A stretch of 32,233 nucleotides of DNA, taken from NCBI GenBank assembly GCA_003648285.1, contig QMOR01000004.1, forward strand, positions 1 through 32,233, read 5' to 3'. The DNA comes from Bacteroidota bacterium (lineage in GTDB: Bacteria; Bacteroidota; Bacteroidia; Chitinophagales; Saprospiraceae). Within the stretch, counting starts at the first letter, position 1, and each line of letters begins with the position of its first letter. The notes below the pieces were generated by a model. The model did no database searches and was not told the DNA's origin. It worked only from the letters and a program-made list of their open reading frames with translations. Made by a program: the position numbers and the translations under genes. Shown here in pieces: positions 26,726 to 32,233 of this stretch.

Positions 26726-27379
26726 ATGAAACGCTGGATATTTTTCATATTCTTACTTGTACTGGCTCTACCCGGAATGGCCCAAACCGGATATTCCAAA
26801 AAGAGCAAGAAAAAAAAGACACGAAGTGAAAGGACGAACAGGCCCCTGGAGTCAGATAATTTTCTCGATAAGGTATGGGTCGGAGGTAATCTAAGTGACC
26901 TAAGTTTTTTCAATAATAGCTTTAGGTTTGGCCTGACTCCTGTTGGGGCTATTCAACTTAACAAAACAGTTTCTGCTGGCGTCATGGTGCGGATGGCCTA
27001 TCGGTATGAGCGGCTATATGACTTCTATGGCAATTCCTATAAATTTGAATCCTTTGACGTCGGTCCGGGCATCTTTGCACGGTTTGATATCATGGACAAA
27101 TATTTTGCCCACATCGAATTCGAACACGCTTTTATTGAGCAACCCGTGGCTGGTCCGGGGGGGATTATAGTTGAAAACGGTAAAGTTGTCACAGTTAGTA
27201 CGACTGAAAACTATGTCTACATCGGCATCGGCTTCTTGTCTGGTGGAGAAAAGGCTAAATTCCTCACATCCCTTCACTACAACGTACTGGACGATATCAA
27301 CTATTCGCGGATACCCTGGGACTTCAGGATAGGTATGCTGTGGAATCTGGGCACTCCAAGTGCATCAAAAGAGAAGTGA
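26726..27379 (+). CDS. Small outer-membrane beta-barrel-like protein, uncharacterised
   Basis: 217 residues. The signal peptide (MKRWIFFIFLLVLALPGMAQ) is followed by a strongly basic linker (YSKKSKKKKTRSER, about 23-37). The rest shows alternating hydrophobic and aromatic strands (VWVGGNLSDLSFF, FRFGLTPVGAIQL, SAGVMVRMAYRYERL, FDVGPGIFARFDI, YFAHIEFEHAF, NYVYIGIGFLSGG, FLTSLHYNVL, DFRIGMLWNLG), which fits an eight-stranded outer-membrane barrel. No named family was recognised. The Lys/Arg cluster just after the signal peptide is unusual for such proteins. Its 3' end overlaps that of the convergent TonB receptor by 15 bases. Confidence 0.75.
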   Translation: MKRWIFFIFLLVLALPGMAQTGYSKKSKKKKTRSERTNRPLESDNFLDKVWVGGNLSDLSFFNNSFRFGLTPVGAIQLNKTVSAGVMVRMAYRYERLYDFYGNSYKFESFDVGPGIFARFDIMDKYFAHIEFEHAFIEQPVAGPGGIIVENGKVVTVSTTENYVYIGIGFLSGGEKAKFLTSLHYNVLDDINYSRIPWDFRIGMLWNLGTPSASKEK

Positions 27380-29806
27380 TAATCCAACCAGCAGGTTGCG
27401 CCCTGACTGTGGGAAGTAACCGCGTTCGTGATAGACATCCCCACTTTCAAGTTCTACGTACGGATTGTCAGCAGTGTAATCTGCCCCTGATTTAAAACGA
27501 TAATTCCAGGCGTTGGTGTGATATTTACTGTCAAATATATTTCTCACTAACACATTGACCTTCAATATCTTTTCACTCTTCCACTTGAAGGCATACTGCA
27601 ACTGCAAATCGCTAAATGAGTATGAGTCAATGCGCGAAGCGGGGTTACCCGTATTGTCGACATATTGTTGTCCTACGAGTTTTGTCATCAGGGCTATCAT
27701 TGCCGCGTGCTTGTCCAGCTGCAAAATCTGATATCCAATGCTCCCTGTGATGAGTGTCGATGGAGAAAATGCCAGATCCACGTCCGTGTGGGTTACGACA
27801 ATTGGGATCCCCGTGTCAAAATCTGCGATGTGCTCATCAAACTCTTTAATCCTGTTTTGACTTAATGTCGCCCCAAGCGAAATATCCCATCTGGTGGTTG
27901 GCGCATAATGCCCATTGATCTCGATTCCCAACCTGTAGCTGTCATCAACATTCACCCGTGTGGGCGCGCCAACATCGTTTATTTGTCCAGTGACAGCAAG
28001 CTGATCCTTATACTTCATGAAATACCCTACGGCTTCGAATTTCAGGTTTTCAAGATTGTATGTCAGGATCAGCTCATTATCATATAGACGCTCATGCAAC
28101 GGCCTGTCTGGCTCCAACGCAGCAATATAGTCTTCGCGATTAGGCTCCCTGTTTGCGATACCGAAGTAGTAATTGACCGTCAGATGCTCTGTCCATTGGT
28201 AGCCTATGCCCACTTTGGGATTAAAAAATTGATGTTTGACACTTTCAGATAAAATTGCTCCGTCAGAATCCAGGCCGTCTATGTCATATTGCACAGCACG
28301 ATATTGCAAATCAATCATGTATCGCAATCTGTCGCTGATATTGTAATTCAGCTTTGCAAATATGTTACTGGCGGTTTTTGTAGCATCATTGAAGTAGTAA
28401 TATGGTAGATCTGCTACATCTGCGTCAGTGGCAGACCAGATGATTTCGCCAAAATGATCACCCGCATACTTGTTGTAGCCACCACTTATTCTGAATGTAT
28501 ACTTGTCTGCCGGATCAGTAAAGTGCAACCCTCCGATGATCCCGTAGAAATCATTATCCAGCCATCTGCGCCTGATCACATCATCATTCTCGAGATTGTA
28601 TTGTGCAAGAAAATCGCTGAACGCTGAATCGAAGTACTCTGCATTCTTGTATTGCTCAAAAAATCCATTGCCGTGCGTGTAATGTAATGTCAGAAAGCCT
28701 TGAAGCTGTGTAAAAATTGACTGATTGACATGCAATTGGTAATGTGTCTGTGTGTAATCATCCACCTCATTGTCATAGGGATCGCCCGGCTTCTCCATTC
28801 CTGCGGTATTGAATGTACGGAGTTCGGGATCATTGATATACTGTGCTGGCACACCATTCCAGGCCTGATAAGTCACCTCGCTCCCACCAAATGTGGTAAA
28901 TCGAACTGAGGTCTTCGAGCCGATGTATGCGGCCGACGCAAAGTAGGATTTCAAATCAGCCGAAGCGCGATCGATATATCCATCTGATTGAATGATGCTC
29001 GCCCTCCCGTCTATTGTCCAGTGATTTCCCAATAGTCCTGTTCCAAATCCAACACTGCCCTTATAGGTACCAAAAGAGCCAACCGTACCTCCAATCCGAC
29101 CATAGGGCTCAATATGCGTGTTGTTCGTATTTAAGTTTATTGTCGCACCAAATGCACCGGTGCCGAATGTGGACTCACCCACTCCGCGCACGATCTGTGC
29201 ACTTTCTGTAGAACCCATTACATCCGGCAGATCGACCCAGAAGACATTTTGTGATTCAGCATCGTTGAGGGGTACGCCATTAATCGTCACATTCGTCCGT
29301 GTGGGGTCGGTTCCGCGAATACGTATTCCCGTGTAGCCTATGCCTGTGCCTGCATCAGAAGTGGTGGTCGTCGATGGCGTCCATTTTAGTAAAAAAGGCA
29401 CATCCTGACCCAGATTGCGTTCACGGATTGCATCTTCATCAAGGTGCATTTTTACGATAGGTGCTGTATCATCTGAGCGCACTGCGCGTACAACGACTTC
29501 GTCCATTTTGACATTGCGAGACCTCTGCAAGTGAAGCTCAAGACTTGTCCTCACGGTTATTTTCTTTTCGATCAGGCCATAATCGGTGATCACAAGTATT
29601 GCGTACTCACCTCGTACGACATCGTGAAACTCAAACCTACCTTCCAGATCTGTATGTGTAACCATCTTTCCCTCTCCACCCGTCAGTCGCACTTCCGTAC
29701 CGATAAATGGGTCTTCGGCCGCATCGTACACGAATCCAATGATTCTGTACTGCGCGTGGATTACTTGCGCCACAGACAAAAATACAATGCAAATTAGCAG
29801 CCGCAT
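27365..29806 (-). CDS. TonB-dependent outer-membrane receptor under TPP riboswitch control (thiamine uptake)
   Basis: 813 residues from ATG 29804-29806, which begins the signal peptide MRLLICIVFLSVAQVIHA-Q. A longer frame reaches 29893 but would start inside the riboswitch, so it is rejected. Domains in order: CarboxypepD_reg-like (about 19-95; IIGFVYDAAEDPFIGTEVRL), plug (about 100-230; GYTGIRIRGTDPTRTNVTINGVPLND ... VRGVGESTFGTGAFGATINL) and a 22-strand barrel to the C-terminal Phe (NLLVGLSLLF). The plug and barrel form is that of TonB-dependent transporters powered by ExbBD-TonB. The receptor motif alone does not fix the ligand; the TPP riboswitch in the leader does, by inference: thiamine, its phosphate or a precursor. 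It corresponds to the omr1-type receptor linked to thiamine in Bacteroidota. Confidence 0.9.
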   Translation of the reverse strand: MRLLICIVFLSVAQVIHAQYRIIGFVYDAAEDPFIGTEVRLTGGEGKMVTHTDLEGRFEFHDVVRGEYAILVITDYGLIEKKITVRTSLELHLQRSRNVKMDEVVVRAVRSDDTAPIVKMHLDEDAIRERNLGQDVPFLLKWTPSTTTTSDAGTGIGYTGIRIRGTDPTRTNVTINGVPLNDAESQNVFWVDLPDVMGSTESAQIVRGVGESTFGTGAFGATINLNTNNTHIEPYGRIGGTVGSFGTYKGSVGFGTGLLGNHWTIDGRASIIQSDGYIDRASADLKSYFASAAYIGSKTSVRFTTFGGSEVTYQAWNGVPAQYINDPELRTFNTAGMEKPGDPYDNEVDDYTQTHYQLHVNQSIFTQLQGFLTLHYTHGNGFFEQYKNAEYFDSAFSDFLAQYNLENDDVIRRRWLDNDFYGIIGGLHFTDPADKYTFRISGGYNKYAGDHFGEIIWSATDADVADLPYYYFNDATKTASNIFAKLNYNISDRLRYMIDLQYRAVQYDIDGLDSDGAILSESVKHQFFNPKVGIGYQWTEHLTVNYYFGIANREPNREDYIAALEPDRPLHERLYDNELILTYNLENLKFEAVGYFMKYKDQLAVTGQINDVGAPTRVNVDDSYRLGIEINGHYAPTTRWDISLGATLSQNRIKEFDEHIADFDTGIPIVVTHTDVDLAFSPSTLITGSIGYQILQLDKHAAMIALMTKLVGQQYVDNTGNPASRIDSYSFSDLQLQYAFKWKSEKILKVNVLVRNIFDSKYHTNAWNYRFKSGADYTADNPYVELESGDVYHERGYFPQSGRNLLVGLSLLF

Positions 29807-29848
29807 ACTCTTCGATTGAATCGTTCCCAATTGTTCTTTTCTTTTATA

Positions 29849-29940
29849 TCCCTTCCCGGCATTACCCGGGCAGGTTCCTGTTCTGACATACATCTGAACG
29901 CGGGTTTGATCTCAGCCAGAAATATATTAGGCACCCCACT
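29849..29940 (-). promoter_or_regulatory. TPP (thiamine pyrophosphate) riboswitch, THI element
   Basis: On the minus strand the conserved TPP aptamer elements occur in order with correct spacing: GGGGTGCC, then GGCTGAGAT, ACCC, a variable P3 arm, GAACCTG, GGGTAATGCC and AAGGGA. The first and second elements pair (GGTGCC loop with GGC), and CCCGG/CCGGG closes the helix around TAAT. The aptamer ends 43 bases before the TonB receptor ATG. No terminator hairpin follows, so control is probably translational, shutting off expression when TPP is plentiful. Confidence 0.95.
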
Positions 29941-29948
29941 TGATGCGA

Positions 29949-30491
29949 CTAAGGTATGTTTTTTTGAATCAACGTGCTGACCTGCTCGAGTGCTCGTGAC
30001 ATGCGTTCCTCCCCTTCTCCTTCGACTATCACAAATGGTATCCCGGATGATTTGACATGCTTCAGGTATTCTGCAAACAGCGCATCGCGATCACGTGCAT
30101 TTTCACGGAGTGCATCTTTGACCCACGGCATATCCGGTCTACACAAAACGTAAACATCCGGCTGGTATGCCGTATATAGATGCTTCACCTCCTCCGATAT
30201 TTTGTTGTACTTGTGCATGGACCATATCCTTACCACCAACAAGAAGGTATCCGTGATCACAAGACTTGTCAGATCTCGGCTGTCGGCTGGAGTAGAACAA
30301 CCAGCTTCGTTGACAAGTCTCAGCTGCCCACGGGCTATCACATCCAAATCATGAAATCCGTATACTCCATCCCTGTCGCTTAAATACGCCCGTGCAAATT
30401 CTAGTACAGGTGTTGCGTCTAGATTACGCGCCAGGTAATTTGTCAACGTCGTCTTTCCCGAGCATTCAGGTCCGGTGATGGATATCAGCAC
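29949..30491 (-). CDS. NadR-like P-loop kinase (AAA_28 family)
   Basis: 180 residues from GTG 30489-30491; no ATG in frame precedes the P-loop. The Walker A motif GPECSGKTT is at residues 7-15. LEFARAYL and VITDTFLL (a D-T-D-like acidic motif) follow, then the lid PWVKDALRENARDRDALF, which matches the PWVxDGLR motif of the ribosylnicotinamide kinase domain of NadR. Such stand-alone proteins in Bacteroidota often lie near PnuC/PnuT vitamin transporters and phosphorylate an imported nucleoside-like vitamin. The neighbouring TPP-controlled receptor is suggestive, but this gene lies upstream of the riboswitch (9 bases away), so it is not itself under that switch. The substrate is unproven. Confidence 0.82.
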   Translation of the reverse strand: MLISITGPECSGKTTLTNYLARNLDATPVLEFARAYLSDRDGVYGFHDLDVIARGQLRLVNEAGCSTPADSRDLTSLVITDTFLLVVRIWSMHKYNKISEEVKHLYTAYQPDVYVLCRPDMPWVKDALRENARDRDALFAEYLKHVKSSGIPFVIVEGEGEERMSRALEQVSTLIQKNIP

Positions 30492-30530
30492 AATAAAATA
30501 ATTCTCTTAATGGTTGGACTCATAGATAAA

Positions 30531-30550
30531 AATCTTGTAAAATCAAGATT
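30531..30550. other. Small inverted repeat in the divergent region
   Basis: AATCTTG (30531-30537) and CAAGATT (30544-30550) form a perfect 7-bp inverted repeat with a 6-base spacer, between the divergent starts at 30491 and 30588. It could be an operator or a weak hairpin. No matching -7 box was found for either gene. Confidence 0.4.
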
Positions 30551-30587
30551 GAAAGTTGCGAAGTTTTTACTCATTTTTGACTTATAA

Positions 30588-31175
30588 ATGCACGACATAG
30601 AACCATATTACAAATGGCGGGACCGATATATCGCTGCTGAGGATGACCAATCGCCATTCTATGGGCAACAATACGATGAGTTTCAGTATTCTAAAAAGAT
30701 TTACAACTACTTTATTCATCCGCAATGGGATGAGTTTGGCAGTGCTACATTATATGCCAAGATTCTGATAGTGGATTACGATGCGCATTATGCTATCATC
30801 GAGTTTATTGGAGAATGGAATGATTGCCTTACAAATGACATCATGCATCTCAAACGAAACGTGATCGATGTCATGATGGGGCAAGGCATTTGCAAATACC
30901 TGCTCATATTTGAAAATGTCCTCAACTTTCACGGGTCAGATACAGACTACTACGAAGAGTGGTACGAAGACGTAAGCGAAGTAAACGGCTGGGTGACGAT
31001 GGTCAATATGCTGGACCACGTCGAGACTGAAATAAGGGAGACTGGAATCCACAACTATGTACTGCTCGGTGGCCCATTTCAAGATTTAAACTGGCGTATG
31101 ATAAAACCTCATACACTTATCAACCAAATTGATGAACTTTGCGGTGTAACAATACGGACTCTACCATCGCAGTGA
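30588..31175 (+). CDS. Uncharacterised acidic protein coupled to era
   Basis: 195 residues with no signal peptide or membrane segment; predicted cytoplasmic. It is rich in Asp, Glu, Tyr and Trp (YYKWRDRYIAAEDD, YYEEWYEDVSEVNGW). The pattern suggests an alpha/beta domain with strands AKILIVDYDAHYAIIEFI and YLLIFENVLNF and the C-terminal YVLLGGPF. I do not recognise a named family. The TGA stop (31173-31175) overlaps the era GTG (31172-31174), so it is translated together with era and probably belongs to the era-der operon. A role linked to ribosome assembly or GTPase function is only suggested by position. Confidence 0.75.
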   Translation: MHDIEPYYKWRDRYIAAEDDQSPFYGQQYDEFQYSKKIYNYFIHPQWDEFGSATLYAKILIVDYDAHYAIIEFIGEWNDCLTNDIMHLKRNVIDVMMGQGICKYLLIFENVLNFHGSDTDYYEEWYEDVSEVNGWVTMVNMLDHVETEIRETGIHNYVLLGGPFQDLNWRMIKPHTLINQIDELCGVTIRTLPSQ

Positions 31176-32074
31176 CAACACAACAGGAACACAAAGCAGG
31201 CTTTGTAAACATACTTGGCAATCCCAATGTCGGTAAATCGACGTTGATGAACGTGCTTGTCGGCGAGCATATGTCTATCATAAATCGCAAACCGCAGACC
31301 ACGCGCCATCGGATTCTGGGAATTGTAAATACTGATGATTTTCAGATCATATTCTCCGATACTCCTGGTCGTATTCACGATCCGCAATATGAGATGCAGG
31401 TGGCCATGAATCGATTCATCCGCTCATCATACCAGGATGCGGACGTAGTCCTGTTTATTACCACGGCTCTCGAAAAGGGCGAAGCACTGGAAGCGCATGT
31501 TGAGGAAGTTTCCAAACTCGATGTACCGAAGTATCTGATACTAAACAAGTGCGACCTCGTGGATAAGGAGCGGATCGATACTCTCGTATCACATTATACG
31601 GACCTCGGCACATTTCAGCAGATATTTCCCATCTCTGCCATGCACAAAAGAGGCATTGGTGAGATTTTGCCTTCGATTGTAAAAAACCTGCCGGATCATC
31701 CACCTTTCTATCCAAAAGATCAGCTCACCGACAGACCTGAAAGATTCTTTATCACAGAATTTATCAGGGACAATATTCTTGACCTTTACCATCAGGAAAT
31801 CCCCTATTCGTGCGAAGTGGTCGTCGAAGACTTTAAGATTGGAGAATCCAGACAGGGAGAAATCACCCGAATACGAGCCGTGATCTACGTGAATCGCAAG
31901 TCGCAAAAATCGATACTGATCGGAAAGGGCGGCGAAGCAATAAAACGGCTGGGTACCCGGTCAAGAAAAGATATTGAATCATTTTTACAGACACGTGTCT
32001 TTCTCGATCTCAACATCAAGGTGAGAGAAAACTGGCGTGACGATGAAGCGTCACTCAAGAGGTTTGGATACTAA
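31172..32074 (+). CDS. era: GTPase Era, ribosome small-subunit assembly
   Basis: 300 residues from GTG 31172; a TTG 33 bases upstream would overlap the previous gene without need. GTPase motifs: G1 GNPNVGKST, a G2 Thr in [10 protein letters not shown]3 DTPGRI, G4 NKCD and G5 SAMHKRG. The C-terminal KH domain carries [11 protein letters not shown] and the family ending [15 protein letters not shown]. Era binds the 3' end of 16S rRNA and helps mature the 30S subunit, at the inner face of the membrane. The GTGA overlap shows translational coupling to the upstream gene, and der follows eight bases after its stop. Confidence 0.96.
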   Translation: MTTQQEHKAGFVNILGNPNVGKSTLMNVLVGEHMSIINRKPQTTRHRILGIVNTDDFQIIFSDTPGRIHDPQYEMQVAMNRFIRSSYQDADVVLFITTALEKGEALEAHVEEVSKLDVPKYLILNKCDLVDKERIDTLVSHYTDLGTFQQIFPISAMHKRGIGEILPSIVKNLPDHPPFYPKDQLTDRPERFFITEFIRDNILDLYHQEIPYSCEVVVEDFKIGESRQGEITRIRAVIYVNRKSQKSILIGKGGEAIKRLGTRSRKDIESFLQTRVFLDLNIKVRENWRDDEASLKRFGY

Positions 32075-32082
32075 ATAGAATT

Positions 32083-32233
32083 ATGGCAAATGTAGTCGCG
32101 ATTGTTGGCCGGCCGAATGTCGGAAAATCAACACTTTACAATCGCCTCTTAGGAGAGCGTAATGCAATAGTAGATGATCTGAGCGGTGTCACCCGGGACA
32201 GGCTCTACGGCACTTGCGAATGGAATGGCAAGA
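32083..32233 (+). CDS. der: GTPase Der (EngA), N-terminal part, cut by window edge
   Basis: ATG 32083, then [20 protein letters not shown], the G1 motif of the first GTPase domain of Der. [21 protein letters not shown] follows, containing the conserved DxxGVTRDR of switch I. The frame is open to the right edge. Der is a tandem-GTPase factor for 50S assembly. The eight-base gap to era shows the usual Bacteroidota era-der operon. Confidence 0.95.
   Translation, partial: MANVVAIVGRPNVGKSTLYNRLLGERNAIVDDLSGVTRDRLYGTCEWNGK

Noticed and set aside
29807-29893. N-terminal extension of the TonB receptor (29 residues)
   Set aside because: It would translate the riboswitch aptamer and place the signal peptide internally.
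31139-31171. TTG start for era
   Set aside because: Adds 11 residues with no family similarity and overlaps the upstream gene; the GTG in GTGA is the normal coupled arrangement.

Overview
The window is chromosomal DNA from a member of the Bacteroidota, most likely from the Saprospiria / Haliscomenobacter-Lewinella side of the phylum. The evidence is: very large secreted proteins built from PKD, Ig-like and SprB-type repeats that end in type IX secretion (T9SS) sorting domains of both the gliding (CHU_C, type B) and type A kind; a TonB-dependent receptor with a CarboxypepD_reg-like N-terminus; and Bacteroidota-type promoters (TTG, about 17-23 bases, TAnnTTTG) ahead of several genes. No tRNA, rRNA, insertion sequence, prophage or CRISPR array was seen.

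Left part (1-5030) is ordinary housekeeping and membrane content: the C-terminal part of a bile acid:Na+ symporter family protein, an inner-membrane-anchored OmpA-like protein, an APC-family amino acid permease, an exported aspartyl protease with two DTGA motifs and a PDZ domain, and the ribosomal pair rplU-rpmA closed by a strong terminator. Three intergenic stretches here carry tandem arrays with periods of 28, 29 and 30 bases. In two of them the repeat contains the last codons and the stop codon of the adjacent gene, so the array looks like serial duplication of the gene's 3' end. This is the least expected signal in the window.

Middle part (5034-26520) is four giant minus-strand genes for cell-surface or secreted proteins of about 1565, 1407, 2571 and 1283 residues. 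The first three share a C-terminal module (SprB-like repeat, a domain with a C-x-x-C-like element, then CHU_C ending in DITLIR or DITLLR) but have different N-terminal halves. The fourth is a metzincin metalloprotease with ten PKD domains arranged as five two-domain super-repeats and a type A sorting tail. All four are predicted T9SS cargo; no T9SS component is encoded here.

Right part (26726-32233): a small outer-membrane-type protein converges on a TonB-dependent receptor. The receptor's leader is a clear thiamine pyrophosphate (TPP) riboswitch (29849-29940, minus strand), which makes the receptor a likely thiamine or thiamine-precursor transporter. A NadR-like P-loop kinase lies just upstream. 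The window closes with an uncharacterised acidic protein gene translationally coupled (GTGA overlap) to era, followed by der, which runs off the right edge.

Two starts are revised here on sequence grounds: the TonB receptor (a longer open frame would begin inside the riboswitch) and era (coupled GTG). The two giant genes at 14349 and 22669 are also begun at the methionine that leads the signal peptide rather than at the first possible codon.
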